Source: Niallia circulans NBRC 13626
GTDB lineage: Bacteria > Bacillota > Bacilli > Bacillales > Cytobacillaceae
Direction of reading: 5' to 3'
NCBI RefSeq assembly: GCF_001591585.1
Contig: NZ_BCVE01000004.1
Span: 186,001-250,000, forward strand
Length of the DNA: 64,000 nucleotides
In this document: positions 1-9,849 of the stretch, piece by piece
Layout of the letters: each line of letters begins with the position of its first letter
Numbering within the stretch: the first letter of the stretch is position 1
Translations under genes and position numbers: made by a program
The notes under the pieces: generated by a model
Database searches by the model: none
The model's input: the letters and a program-made list of their open reading frames with translations, nothing else
What the model was told of the DNA's origin: nothing

Positions 1-1193
1 TCTGATGGAATAAGCTCCGTATTGGTTTCCTCGGGTTGACTTAAGATAGCTAAACAAAAGTGCTCTAAATCAGCAAAGTCCACTAACCCTTTATCCATTT
101 TTATTTGTTGGAATCTTTGCCCAAAGGCCTCCACTAGATAAACAAGTGTCTCCACATGTGGCTTCATCGCCGCCATATCCTTTAAGAAGCTCTGTGGTTT
201 TCTTGTAAAAAGATCGCTTTGCATTTCTTGCAATATTTTTTTGGCACGATCTCTGATTCTTTGTCCCTCTTCCACTAGCGCTGGATCATATTCGTCTCCT
301 TTGCATGGTTTTGCCCGTGAAAATTTCAATGACTGCATGGCCTCATATAAAGTTTCCCAGGAATGTGCCTTTGCCTTTTCTAAAATAGACACTAATTCTA
401 AATCGTCCAAGAAGTTGCTCGCTCTCGGGGCGGGCCCTCCTGGAAGCTTTGTCAATTCGTAGCCATACTCAAGCAGCTTCCTCACACCGTCTAGCTGCAG
501 CTCCACATCATCGATTAAATGCTTCATAAATGGTAATTCAGTAATATCTGCATCTTCCTTCTTATCATACATGTCGATTAAAGACTGTAAATAAGCAGAC
601 GGAAATGGATTAGAGCGGGAAAAATCATATATTTCTTGAATCATTCGCTGCAATGCATCATCACTGCGATCATTTGTAAAAGCATCTACTAAATCAAAAA
701 AAGCGAGATTATTTTCCTTTCCGTATTCCTCTTCAAAAAGATCTTCTAAGCATTCATCTCTTAATAATTGTCCTTCTGTTTCATCCGCAATTCTAAAACC
801 TGGATCCAAATCAATGACATAATAATATTTTCGGATAACTTCTAAACAGAAAGAATGAATGGTAGAAATATGGGCTTTATTTAAAAGGGCCAGCTGTCTT
901 TTTAAATGCTGGGAGGCTGGATTTGCATTGATTTCCTTTTCCAGCACTTCGCCGATCCGGTGCTTCATTTCTGCTGCTGATGCGTTCGTAAAGGTAACAA
1001 CGAGCAATTCATCCACATTAATTGGCTGATCGGATACGATTTTTCGAATCATTCTTTCTACTAATACGGCTGTTTTACCTGAGCCAGCTGCCGCTGCGAC
1101 TAAAATATCCTGGCCACTAGACATAATTGCTTTCCACTGATCATCTGTCCAGGTAACATCTGCTGGCTTGTCTGGTATATTAATCTCTTTCAC
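1..1193 (-). CDS. addA: ATP-dependent helicase/nuclease subunit A, N-terminal part (partial)
   Basis: AddA is the UvrD-like helicase and nuclease subunit of AddAB, which resects double-strand breaks for RecA loading. The frame opens with GTG at 1193, preceded by AGGAGG at good spacing, and runs without a stop to the window edge, giving about 397 residues. The Walker A motif AAGSGKT lies near residues 35-41. VVTFTNASAAEMKHRIGE and STIHSFCLEVIR follow, typical of superfamily 1A helicases. The start overlaps the end of addB by 14 nt, so the two are translationally coupled. The rest of the helicase and the C-terminal nuclease domain lie outside the window. Confidence 0.95.
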   Translation of the reverse strand, partial: MKEINIPDKPADVTWTDDQWKAIMSSGQDILVAAAAGSGKTAVLVERMIRKIVSDQPINVDELLVVTFTNASAAEMKHRIGEVLEKEINANPASQHLKRQLALLNKAHISTIHSFCLEVIRKYYYVIDLDPGFRIADETEGQLLRDECLEDLFEEEYGKENNLAFFDLVDAFTNDRSDDALQRMIQEIYDFSRSNPFPSAYLQSLIDMYDKKEDADITELPFMKHLIDDVELQLDGVRKLLEYGYELTKLPGGPAPRASNFLDDLELVSILEKAKAHSWETLYEAMQSLKFSRAKPCKGDEYDPALVEEGQRIRDRAKKILQEMQSDLFTRKPQSFLKDMAAMKPHVETLVYLVEAFGQRFQQIKMDKGLVDFADLEHFCLAILSQPEETNTELIPS

Positions 1194-4100
1194 TTGTATT
1201 AGCCTCCTCTCTAATTAATTGCAGTACTTCGTCTTTTGAGTAGGCTGGCAATTGTCTATATTGATTTGTTTCTAATGCTTCATCAAATTGACAGACAGAC
1301 TTAAACGAGCAGAAAGTACAAGGCTTCTTGTCATTTAATCGATAAGGTTCTATGCCTACTTCCCCACTAATAATCTTATTTCCTGAATCTCTATATTTGT
1401 GACGTACAAATTTTTGCATTTTGCTAAAGTCGTCTCTAGTAGCTACCTTCGATGCCTTCGTAAGAGTGCCATCGGTTTTAAAGCCTGCCGGTACAATCGG
1501 CGAATTCCCTTTTTCCAATGTTTCATCCATTAACTGAATGACTCGTTCTTCTCCAAGCATTAACCCATTCATTTTAAATTTCTTTAATAGCTCTTCTTCG
1601 ATTTCATCTAATGTGAGGATTTTTTTACTGGAAATCATCGGATTATGAACATGAAAATATAATACTCCAGCCGGGCTCGCTTCCTTATCCACCAAAATCG
1701 TGCTGTTTGTAATAATTAAGTCCAAATAAGTCAGCATCTGTAAGGACAAGCCATAGTAAACTTCATTCATATTTAATTCTTGCCCGCTTGATTTATAGTC
1801 AATTACACGTAAATATACTTCATCCCCTACTTCTGCTTTATCAACACGGTCGATTCTGCCAATCAGATTCATATTCGTACCGTTTTTCAGCGGAAAAGAA
1901 ATCGATGGCAGCTTCCCTTTTGGTCCAAATTCAAGCTCTAAATCAATTGGCGAGAAACCGCTATGTTTGGCATGTTCGCTTAAAATAAGAGAAGCTCTGC
2001 TAATGATTTGTTCTAGCTTTCTTTTTATATAATGATGTCTATTAGTACTAAGCAATATCTCATTCTGCAATTTAGGTGCGAGCATTTCTACCGCATCTCT
2101 TGCTAAACTTTCACATTGCTCTCTTGTTAAACTAGACCACATTAACTCTTGATGCATAACTGTTTCCGCAATATATTTTAAAGCTGCATGAAATAAGTCA
2201 CCAATAGCAGGCGCTTCTAAACGATATACCTGCCGTTCACGAAGCTTTAATCCATGGGTAGCAAAATGCGAAAATGGACAAGCATGAAATAACTCCATTC
2301 TCGAAACACTTGCTGATATGGTATCTCCATACAATTCACTGCTTGTTTGTTCCGATAATTTCTCGGTTTTATTTTGATAAGTTAAACTAGAAAAAACCTT
2401 TTTGGCTGGTTCTCTCCAATTTGGGTGTTCGATATACTCATTGTAAACATCCCACCAGAAATCATAGATAGGATACTCTCTTTTCTTCAAATAAAGCTGG
2501 CCAGTAAGGTAAGACAAAGTTGTTTGTAAATGAACCACATAATCAAGCTGGCCTTCTTCTGACAATTCTTTCGGATCAGACATATAATAGACAGTTTCAG
2601 CTTTTGGAAATAGATCCTGCATTCTTTTAATATAAGTAGATGGCAAGATAGACTTTCCTTCATCGTTTGCCAGTGGATAGGTTAAATAAAGATAATCCGT
2701 TGGCGTTGTAAATGCTTTATATGCAAGAAACTCCTCGTCTAATAACCTTGTTTTGCTTGTAGGAGCAAGCTTCATCCCTTTTTGTTGTAATGATTCTCTA
2801 TCTGTGTCTGCAAGTATGCCCTCATCCTGAAATCTCGATGGAAAAACACCCTCATTTAGACCGATAACAAACGCAACCTTTATATCATTTAAACGAGACT
2901 GTTCTAAGTCAGCAATCAATACTTGATCCAGTGCTGGAGGAACAAGAGAAAACTTTAATGTATCTAGCCCTGCACTAATCACCGTTGCAAATTGCTTGGT
3001 TGAAAATTCCTCTTCCCCTAGTATCTCCACAAATTGATCTAATAGATCTACTATACTGTTCCATGCTTGATCATGCTCTCCAGCTTTTACTAGCTCCCCT
3101 TTGCTTTCTAACTCATTCTTCCAATACTCCATCTTCACCGGCACTTCTAGCTCTTCTAAAAATAAATATAGTGCTTCACATTTCGCTCTGCCGTTTTTCC
3201 CTCTTTTCAAGCGGTTTTGAAGGCGGATTAGAGGCGCAGTTAAAGAGAGACGCAGCTCATTTAATTCTTGTTCGAATTCCTTTTCTGCGTCCGTCTGCAC
3301 ACCTTGTTCAAATTCCAGCCCCTTAATTCTTCGATACTTCCAGCGTTCTTTTGAAGTCCACTTACTTCCCTTTATTCCATATGCAAGACAATAGTTTTCA
3401 AGCCTGTCTACTTTTTCTCTAATATTATTTTTGCGTTCATGAAGTGGAAATAGTAACTCTGTTTTTATCGAACGAAACACAGGCTCATAGCGCCAATTTG
3501 TATCGAAAATTTCTAAAGAGGAACGGATCAGCTCCACCAAAGGATGATCATGCATTCGACTTTTCTGATCAATAAATATTGGTATATGATAATCTCTAAA
3601 AACAGTTTCTATAATATTTTGATAAGCTGACAAATTACGAGAGAGTAAACTAATCTCTCGATAGCGATAATTTTTATGTCTAACGAGTTTTATGATTTCC
3701 CGTGCAACCCCTTCTATTTCTGCACGCGGATTTACGCTTTCAGCAAATTTAATAGTTGTATCTTCAGTAAAAGCTACAGCTGGTCTACTATCAAAATGAC
3801 TCTCTATATGAACTAACGATGGATGGCTATTTTTTTTGAATTCCGTAAGCTTGATAACCTCGACTTTCACTCCTAACTGCTTAGCCATTGCTTGGATTGT
3901 TTGGAAGGATTCTGTTGTCATTCGGAATAAACTTAAGTCATCATTTTGGAAAGTAAAAGGATCTAATGTATTCGTAATCGTCACCTTTTCACATGTATGC
4001 ATTAACTGCTGAATGATTAAATACTCTTGAGGCGTAAAACTATAAAAACCATCAATGTAAATTTCAGCATTTTGCAAATAAGAGGACTCGCTAATCTTTT

Positions 4101-4671
4101 CCGCAAGCAAACGGAAATAATCCTCACCATCAATGTAATTTCCAATTATTCTTTCTTCAAATTTTTCATAGATTAATTCAAGGTCACTGATTTTATCCTG
4201 TAAAGCTTTGGTTGGTTCTTTTGTTCCTTCTAATTGTGCTTTCGTTGCTAACAGTTCCTCTGGAGTAACAGTATATCTTCTAAATTCCGTGACTAATTGT
4301 TCTACCTGATCAATAAATCCGTTCTTATCGGCAACCTTTTTAAATAGAGTTAGGTCATTTTTATTCTCTTCTATAATTTTTCGAATCAACATGCTTACAC
4401 CCATACTATTGATGTGATAGCGGCTGATTCCGCCTGTTTCTTGCAACACTCTCCATGCAAGGCGGGTAAAACTATATACTTGTGAACGAAACATTCCCTG
4501 AACATTCGAGCCAGACAACAAACGTTGATCTGACATAAAGGTCATCTGATCTGGAACGATATAAATAATCGGATTCCCTTCTGGATTTTCAGCAAGTTTC
4601 GCTTGGATTTCTTCGATACAGAACGTTGTTTTCCCAGTACCAGATCGACCTGTTAATAAGCGGACAGTCAT
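1180..4671 (-). CDS. addB: ATP-dependent helicase/deoxyribonuclease subunit B
   Basis: Second subunit of the AddAB recombination nuclease. It degrades the 5'-ended strand and takes part in Chi recognition. At 1163 residues it has the family's usual length. A Walker A motif (GRSGTGKTT) sits at residues 8-16. The C-terminal RecB-type nuclease shows GRIDRVD and VIDYKSSGQ near residues 935-965. Four cysteines expected to hold a 4Fe-4S cluster are visible, one near residue 798 (HACPFSHF) and three near 1118-1127 (CTFCSFKSVC). It is first in an addB-addA operon. The ribosome binding site is an uninterrupted run of eight G just before the start, and an SOS-like palindrome lies about 62 nt upstream of the start. 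Confidence 0.97.
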   Translation of the reverse strand: MTVRLLTGRSGTGKTTFCIEEIQAKLAENPEGNPIIYIVPDQMTFMSDQRLLSGSNVQGMFRSQVYSFTRLAWRVLQETGGISRYHINSMGVSMLIRKIIEENKNDLTLFKKVADKNGFIDQVEQLVTEFRRYTVTPEELLATKAQLEGTKEPTKALQDKISDLELIYEKFEERIIGNYIDGEDYFRLLAEKISESSYLQNAEIYIDGFYSFTPQEYLIIQQLMHTCEKVTITNTLDPFTFQNDDLSLFRMTTESFQTIQAMAKQLGVKVEVIKLTEFKKNSHPSLVHIESHFDSRPAVAFTEDTTIKFAESVNPRAEIEGVAREIIKLVRHKNYRYREISLLSRNLSAYQNIIETVFRDYHIPIFIDQKSRMHDHPLVELIRSSLEIFDTNWRYEPVFRSIKTELLFPLHERKNNIREKVDRLENYCLAYGIKGSKWTSKERWKYRRIKGLEFEQGVQTDAEKEFEQELNELRLSLTAPLIRLQNRLKRGKNGRAKCEALYLFLEELEVPVKMEYWKNELESKGELVKAGEHDQAWNSIVDLLDQFVEILGEEEFSTKQFATVISAGLDTLKFSLVPPALDQVLIADLEQSRLNDIKVAFVIGLNEGVFPSRFQDEGILADTDRESLQQKGMKLAPTSKTRLLDEEFLAYKAFTTPTDYLYLTYPLANDEGKSILPSTYIKRMQDLFPKAETVYYMSDPKELSEEGQLDYVVHLQTTLSYLTGQLYLKKREYPIYDFWWDVYNEYIEHPNWREPAKKVFSSLTYQNKTEKLSEQTSSELYGDTISASVSRMELFHACPFSHFATHGLKLRERQVYRLEAPAIGDLFHAALKYIAETVMHQELMWSSLTREQCESLARDAVEMLAPKLQNEILLSTNRHHYIKRKLEQIISRASLILSEHAKHSGFSPIDLELEFGPKGKLPSISFPLKNGTNMNLIGRIDRVDKAEVGDEVYLRVIDYKSSGQELNMNEVYYGLSLQMLTYLDLIITNSTILVDKEASPAGVLYFHVHNPMISSKKILTLDEIEEELLKKFKMNGLMLGEERVIQLMDETLEKGNSPIVPAGFKTDGTLTKASKVATRDDFSKMQKFVRHKYRDSGNKIISGEVGIEPYRLNDKKPCTFCSFKSVCQFDEALETNQYRQLPAYSKDEVLQLIREEANTSERD

Positions 4672-4732
4672 CCAAAATCCCCCCCCTTTTTTTCTATCTC
4701 CATTATTTTTTCTCTGTAATTATCATCATAAC

Positions 4733-4752
4733 ATAGAAACACATGTTTCTAT
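4733..4752. promoter_or_regulatory. Perfect palindrome resembling a LexA (DinR) SOS box upstream of addB
   Basis: Arms ATAGAAAC and GTTTCTAT flank a 4-nt centre. The inner 14-mer GAAACACATGTTTC matches the Bacillus SOS consensus CGAACRNRYGTTYC at 12 of 14 positions; both mismatches are in the first half. It lies about 62 nt upstream of the addB start, where the promoter should be. The palindrome is seen directly; LexA binding is inferred. Confidence 0.45.
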
Positions 4753-4803
4753 AGAAAAGTGCTGCTGGATAATTTTTCTCTTTTTCTAAGCGTTAATTTT
4801 AAC

Positions 4804-4833
4804 AAAAAAATGCTGGGACATAAGTATCCCAGC
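4804..4833 (-). terminator. Intrinsic terminator after lepB
   Basis: Stem GCTGGGA/TCCCAGC (4812-4818 with 4827-4833), followed on the minus strand by seven T (4804-4810). It would end the lepB transcript before addB. A second inverted repeat, AAACAATTAT with ATAATTGTTT, lies at 4848-4884. Confidence 0.8.
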
Positions 4834-4929
4834 TTAAGGTAGACCCAAACAATTATACAAAGATACAGATTCATATAATTGTTTGGCTATTTTATTAATT
4901 AAAAAAAGATGCTTACGTCCTACTCTTCC

Positions 4930-5484
4930 CTAAAAGGAAAATTGTATTTCATTAAATGGCCAATAGCGCAAGCTGACTTTCCCAACTACTTGGTCAATAG
5001 AAATAAATCCGAAATGTCGGCTATCCCAGCTCCCTAATCGATTATCCCCTAATACAAATAATTTCCCCTTCGGAACTGTAACTTCTCCAGTAATCTCTTT
5101 TAATGTAAAATTCCCTGTCAGCCTTCCTGAAGAAACTTGTTTGCGGTAGTCATCTAAGAAAGGCTCCTCATACTTTTTCCCATTTATAAATAGGTGGTCA
5201 TCTCTATATTCTACTTTATCTCCAGGGATGCCAATTACTCGTTTCACATAATCATCATTTTTATTTGCATGAAAAACAATAATATCAAAGTGATTAAAAT
5301 CAGTCATTTTATAACCAACTTTATTAACAACTAATTTATTTCCGTCCTGCAGGGTAGGCATCATCGACTCGCCTTCCACTACATAATTGGAGAAGAAAAA
5401 AGCACGAATTATAATAAAGATGATAATTCCGATAGCAAATGCCTTTAACCATTCTATGCTTTCTTTCTTTATTGCTTCTTTCAA
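4930..5484 (-). CDS. lepB: Signal peptidase I
   Basis: Membrane-anchored serine protease that removes signal peptides from exported proteins. At 184 residues it is the size of Bacillus Sip proteins. An N-terminal membrane anchor (about residues 15-33) is followed by EGESMMPTL carrying the catalytic Ser40, then YVKRVIGIPGDK with the general-base Lys81, and GDNRLGSWDSRHFG near residue 146. The start is TTG with GGAGGAGA upstream. It lies next to a TVP38-type gene, as yhjE and sipV do in B. subtilis, so this may be the SipV orthologue; the length is closer to SipS, and I use the generic symbol. Confidence 0.95.
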   Translation of the reverse strand: MKEAIKKESIEWLKAFAIGIIIFIIIRAFFFSNYVVEGESMMPTLQDGNKLVVNKVGYKMTDFNHFDIIVFHANKNDDYVKRVIGIPGDKVEYRDDHLFINGKKYEEPFLDDYRKQVSSGRLTGNFTLKEITGEVTVPKGKLFVLGDNRLGSWDSRHFGFISIDQVVGKVSLRYWPFNEIQFSF

Positions 5485-5521
5485 CCTCTATCTCCTCCAA
5501 ACAATATTTACAAACCATTTT

Positions 5522-6142
5522 TTAATGGCTTCTCTCTTTCTCATCAATCCCTACATTATTCATTTTCATTTCGATTCTTTTTCCAATAAACCAAAGAATA
5601 AAGATAGCAATCACAACAGGTATCGTACGTAATGGCTGAGCAATCATGGATCGTAAATCATAACCAATAAAGCTAATCGTACTAATCATAACAAGCTTAC
5701 CAGCGATTACTGCCAGAATATATTGGCTTGTACTAATTCTCGATAAACCAGCTACTATATTTACAAGTGCAGATGGTGTAAATGGAAAACATAAAAGCAA
5801 GAACAAAGGACCAAATCCATGTCTTTCAATCCAGATCATTGGCTTCTGCACTTTTTTATGATTACTTAAAAATCTCAGCATTCTTTTTTTTCCATATTTC
5901 CTAATAATCGAGAATACAAGCAATGCTCCTAAAATTGTTCCAACCCATGAATAGAGAAATCCCAGCCAAAATCCAAATGCGTTCACATTAGCCATAATAA
6001 AAACAAACAGCGGCAAAAAAGGTAAAAACGCTTCTATCAGCGGCAGCAGGACCCCTGGCAACGGTCCAAATGAACGATAACTATCAATTAAATCCATTAT
6101 TCTATCAAGTGTAAACCATTCTTTCATTAAGTTTATATCCAT
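5522..6142 (-). CDS. yhjE: TVP38/TMEM64 (DedA-like, VTT domain) membrane protein
   Basis: Polytopic membrane protein of about 206 residues with four to six hydrophobic segments. The central block GHGFGPLFLLLCFPFTP and the following NIVAGLSRIS match the VTT-domain signature, which in related families is linked to lipid scrambling or transport. The exact substrate is unknown. I chose the ATG at 6142 because AAGGGG lies 10 nt before it; a GTG two codons upstream is also possible. The stop lies only 38 nt before the lepB start, so the two are probably co-transcribed. The symbol follows the B. subtilis yhjE-sipV neighbourhood. Confidence 0.8.
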   Translation of the reverse strand: MDINLMKEWFTLDRIMDLIDSYRSFGPLPGVLLPLIEAFLPFLPLFVFIMANVNAFGFWLGFLYSWVGTILGALLVFSIIRKYGKKRMLRFLSNHKKVQKPMIWIERHGFGPLFLLLCFPFTPSALVNIVAGLSRISTSQYILAVIAGKLVMISTISFIGYDLRSMIAQPLRTIPVVIAIFILWFIGKRIEMKMNNVGIDEKERSH

Positions 6143-6358
6143 GAGCACAAAACCCCTTGTATAACTTACGCATCTTTTCGTATGTGTATTCTTTCAATAG
6201 TGTTGATTTTTTAATTAATCCAATAAAATACAAGGATCATTCCGCTCCTTATATAGCCATTCTCATTTTAACATCGGCAGACCCAAAATTCCCCTGCCTT
6301 TTCCATTTTATTCATACATTGCTAATAAACATAAAGAGTATGTTAAAAATCACTCCAT

Positions 6359-7300
6359 TTATTGCGCTAGAAATTCTTTTATCGCTGCTTTATTCGCTTC
6401 TAAATCGACAGATAATACAGCAGCCCCATTCACTCTCATATCTTGAAAAGTTCCGTCTACTGGAACTCTTAACGATTCTACCTCATGACTTTTTGAAGTC
6501 AGTAAATCTTTCCCGATAAATAGCATGTCGCCAGTATCCATGCTCGTATTAATATATGGCATAATAACTCCTGCCAATTTGGGTAATTTTGCAAATGTTT
6601 GAACCGCAGAAACTTGATCAGCGATTGCTTGTAATGTTTTTTGTTGTCTTGATACTCTGCCAAAGTCTGATTCTGCATCGTGTCGGAAGCGTACATATCC
6701 CAGTAACTGTTTTCCATTTAAATGTTGTAGTCCCGGCTCTAATGTCACACCAATATTTTTAGACATTTGCTTTTCTACATCGATCTCTACACCATTTGGG
6801 AATGCTTCATCAATTACTGCTTCAAATCCTTCAAAATTTACAATTGCATAATATTGTAAATCTATATCAAAATTTTGTTTAATGGTTTGTCTTAGTAATT
6901 CAGGACCATCAATCGTATATGCTGTATTGATTCTACCTTGTCCATATCCTGGTATATCTACATACATGTCTCTCATTAACGATATGATTTTATATGTTCC
7001 TTTATCTGGATGATATTGGGCAATCATAATTGTATCTGTTCTAGATTGCTTTTCACCTTTACGCTGGTCGCTTCCCAGTAAAAGAATATTCGTGCCCCCA
7101 TTACTATCTTTTTCCCCATTAAATTCATATTTAACCTCGTCTATTCCTATCTTCCCTAACGATTGCTTTTCGCCTTGCTTAAATTGAAAAATACTATATA
7201 TAGTTACAGCTAGTATAAATAGAATAAGGAATAGAAAGAAGACTCTTCCTTTTCGTAATCTCCTTCTTTTCTTTCCTTTTCTATACTCCGCTCTCCCCAT
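6359..7300 (-). CDS. LytR-CpsA-Psr (LCP) family cell-wall glycopolymer ligase
   Basis: LCP proteins transfer teichoic acid or other anionic glycopolymers from undecaprenyl phosphate to peptidoglycan outside the membrane. The 313 residues begin with a strongly basic stretch, then one transmembrane helix (about residues 22-40). The LCP catalytic core follows: LLLGSDQRKG near residue 73, SRTDTIMIAQ, SLMRDMYVDIPGYGQGRINTAY with its conserved arginines, and FRHDAESDFGRVSRQQK. Size resembles B. subtilis TagU and TagT; I cannot tell which paralogue it is. It has no close operon partner, and AAAGGATT precedes the ATG. Confidence 0.92.
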   Translation of the reverse strand: MGRAEYRKGKKRRRLRKGRVFFLFLILFILAVTIYSIFQFKQGEKQSLGKIGIDEVKYEFNGEKDSNGGTNILLLGSDQRKGEKQSRTDTIMIAQYHPDKGTYKIISLMRDMYVDIPGYGQGRINTAYTIDGPELLRQTIKQNFDIDLQYYAIVNFEGFEAVIDEAFPNGVEIDVEKQMSKNIGVTLEPGLQHLNGKQLLGYVRFRHDAESDFGRVSRQQKTLQAIADQVSAVQTFAKLPKLAGVIMPYINTSMDTGDMLFIGKDLLTSKSHEVESLRVPVDGTFQDMRVNGAAVLSVDLEANKAAIKEFLAQ

Positions 7301-7590
7301 TTCTTTTAATCCTTTCTATATCAATCTCATTTTTTAATTATTTCATTATTAATTGTAACCTTTGCAAAAAATTTATAGACCTTCTTTTCCATGTAAATTC
7401 CTACTGTTATCTAGCCCCTTAATTGCTTTGTCATTATCTTTCTTTTTACTATCATATCAAAAAATGCTCCATTCTACATTTTTTTCTACTTAAAATTACA
7501 TTGCAAGGTAACATTGTCCTTTTTCTCTCTTTTTCCATATACGCTCCTCTTAAAATTTCTCTTCCAAAAGAATATTCCTATATCAACAAA
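7301..7590. other. AT-rich intergenic region upstream of the LCP gene
   Basis: About 290 nt between the LCP gene and the terminator of the S9 peptidase gene. It should hold the LCP promoter, but I see no convincing -35/-10 pair. No gene with a usable ribosome binding site is visible on either strand. Confidence 0.5.
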
Positions 7591-7616
7591 AAGAGGGCAC
7601 CCAACGGCGCCCTCTT
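7591..7616 (-). terminator. Intrinsic terminator after the S9 peptidase gene
   Basis: GC-rich stem AAGAGGGC/GCCCTCTT (7591-7598 with 7609-7616) with a 10-nt loop, directly after the stop codon. On the minus strand a short T run follows. Confidence 0.85.
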
Positions 7617-7622
7617 AATTTC

Positions 7623-9608
7623 TTATATATACTCTAAAAACCAATTGTTAATATAGTTTAATCTTTCTATTCGAAGTGCGGGTTTGCCACTCCTGGAAAG
7701 TTCATGATTTGATTCTGGAAAACGGACAAATTTTGTTTCTTTCTTTTGTACCTTTAACGCAATAAACAACTGTTCTGCCTGTTCAATTGGACAACGATAA
7801 TCTTTTTCACCATGTAATATTAGTAAAGGTGTTTGTATATTATTTACATAGGCTAACGGAGAATGCTTCCACAGTGTTTCTATATCATTTAAATCTGCTT
7901 TTATTTGCCAATCAGTGAAGTAATACCCTATATCACTAACCCCATAGAAACTAATCCAATTAGAGATCGAGCGCTGTGTAACAGCTGCCTTGAAACGGTC
8001 TGTATGTCCAACAATCCAGTTTGTCATAAAGCCGCCATAGCTTCCCCCTGTAACCCCTAGGCGAGAAGCATCAATAAAATCAAATGTTTCTATTGTATAA
8101 TCAACGGCATCCATAATATCTTCATAATCCTTTCCACCATAATCTCCACGTACAGCATCTACAAATTGCTGTCCATATCCATGGCTTCCTCTCGGATTAA
8201 TAAATAATACAGCAAAACCATTGGAGGCTAATGTTTGAAATTCATGAAAATAAGAATTAGCATACATTGCATGCGGTCCTCCATGAATCTCTACTACCAT
8301 CGGATATTTTTCGCCCTCTTTAAAACCTTGTGGCTTCATTAACCACCCATGAAGCTCCCAACCATCCCGAGACACAATTTGAAGCGGCTCTGCTTCAGAG
8401 AAAGCATGAGTTTCGGCAAACTCCTTATTTATATTTGTTATTTGCTGAGTTTCGCCAGTCTCTAAATTTAATGTATATAAATCTCCAGGATGTGTAGGTG
8501 TGCTAATAGCCACTACCGCTTTTTTTAAACTGCCTCCTGTAGATAAACCATAAACATGCTGGTTATCTATAAGAGATGGATAGATAGCTCCAGAAGTATT
8601 TCCAAAATAAACAACTGTATTTCCGTGATCTGTTGCTAAAAAGGTAAAACTTTCATTGTCCTCTCCCCACAGCATACCAGGCGTTACAGTTCCCTGTTGA
8701 AAATCACCGATTGCATAATCCCCAACATTCACATCCCATTCTGGAGTTAAGCATTGTAGAGAATCCGTTTCTATCTCATACACCCATAGCTGAGATAGGG
8801 TAGCATTTTCATACTCTCTGCCGCTCCCTATTAATCCTAATCTTCTACTATCAGGAGTCCATGTTGCTTTTCCGTAATTTCCATTGCTTTCCGTAATCTT
8901 CTTCCAACTGTCTTCTTTTCTATTATAGAGATAAATATCAGAGATAAAACTGAAATCCTTTTCTTTGCTTTCATCTGCACTAATTGCTATGTATTGCCCA
9001 TCAGGTGACCAGCTTTGCAAATAATAATTATTTTCTCCAGAAGTAAGTTGTGTGATTGTTTTATTCTTAATATTTAAGACAGCAATATGATCATAGCTGC
9101 CATCCCAAAAGCCCTTTCCGTCTGATTTATATTTCATATTTGTCACTTCTAGAGCAGAGAGCTTTTCCTCCTTCTGGTCTGTTTTCATCTCTTTATTTTC
9201 TACTGTTTCTCCTTTTTTTAAATAGCATTGAAAAGCTATTTCTGTCCCATCAGGTGACCATACTGGATTACTCACTCCGTTCGCTAAAGAAGTAAGCTGC
9301 TCCGCTTCTCCACCTTTTTTACTTAATAAAAATAATTGATTTGTTCCAGAACGATTAGAAATAAAGACAACTTCTTCTCCAGTCGGTGACCATCTTGGAG
9401 AATGATTTCGATGTTTCCCAAACGTCCATTGCATTGTTTCAAGTGTGTTTAGATCTTTATGATAAATATTGGAATAATATTTATCAGTCTCTTTGCAAAT
9501 GGAAGTGACTACATACAAACATTCTTCCCCTTTTACTTGAGGATCCACCACAGATTTTAATTCATATAAATCTTCTGCATTTATTCTTTTACTTTCTTTC
9601 ACTTCCAT
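7623..9608 (-). CDS. yuxL: S9 family (prolyl oligopeptidase/acylaminoacyl-type) serine peptidase
   Basis: A 661-residue enzyme with an N-terminal beta-propeller and a C-terminal alpha/beta-hydrolase domain. Propeller blades show TolB/WD-like repeats such as HSPRWSPTGEEVVF, SNPVWSPDGTEIAF and LQSWSPDGQYIAI. The catalytic serine is in GGSYGGF, the aspartate in HGEKDYRCP, and the histidine in PESNHELSRSG near the C-terminus. Length and layout match B. subtilis YuxL. No signal peptide is seen, so it is likely cytoplasmic and cleaves short or N-blocked peptides. The ATG at 9608 has GGAAGGAAG very close; a GTG two codons later is better spaced. Confidence 0.9.
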   Translation of the reverse strand: MEVKESKRINAEDLYELKSVVDPQVKGEECLYVVTSICKETDKYYSNIYHKDLNTLETMQWTFGKHRNHSPRWSPTGEEVVFISNRSGTNQLFLLSKKGGEAEQLTSLANGVSNPVWSPDGTEIAFQCYLKKGETVENKEMKTDQKEEKLSALEVTNMKYKSDGKGFWDGSYDHIAVLNIKNKTITQLTSGENNYYLQSWSPDGQYIAISADESKEKDFSFISDIYLYNRKEDSWKKITESNGNYGKATWTPDSRRLGLIGSGREYENATLSQLWVYEIETDSLQCLTPEWDVNVGDYAIGDFQQGTVTPGMLWGEDNESFTFLATDHGNTVVYFGNTSGAIYPSLIDNQHVYGLSTGGSLKKAVVAISTPTHPGDLYTLNLETGETQQITNINKEFAETHAFSEAEPLQIVSRDGWELHGWLMKPQGFKEGEKYPMVVEIHGGPHAMYANSYFHEFQTLASNGFAVLFINPRGSHGYGQQFVDAVRGDYGGKDYEDIMDAVDYTIETFDFIDASRLGVTGGSYGGFMTNWIVGHTDRFKAAVTQRSISNWISFYGVSDIGYYFTDWQIKADLNDIETLWKHSPLAYVNNIQTPLLILHGEKDYRCPIEQAEQLFIALKVQKKETKFVRFPESNHELSRSGKPALRIERLNYINNWFLEYI

Positions 9609-9767
9609 CTTCCTTCCTTATTAAAATAATTATATATTTCGACAACTGAAATACCTTTCCCTTCTTCAGCTGCCTTTTTTCTTTTCTATATTTTATCAAA
9701 GATAGCAATTGAGCCTCGTACATACAGAGGCAAATCTGTAACCCACCCGAAAATTGTCATTATTCAC

Positions 9768-9796
9768 TTGAAAATAGGAAATAAAAAAGGTATGAT
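9768..9796 (+). promoter_or_regulatory. Sigma-A-like promoter of yhjD
   Basis: TTGAAA (9768-9773) and TATGAT (9791-9796) are separated by exactly 17 nt. The predicted transcript start is about 45 nt before the yhjD ATG. Confidence 0.55.
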
Positions 9797-9849
9797 CATA
9801 AACAGAGAACAAATGTTCTGTTTCATATTGAAGGAAAGGGGTAACGAGT

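Noticed and set aside
5336-5518. 60-codon frame overlapping the lepB start
   Set aside because: Out of frame with the catalytic domain of signal peptidase and without family resemblance.
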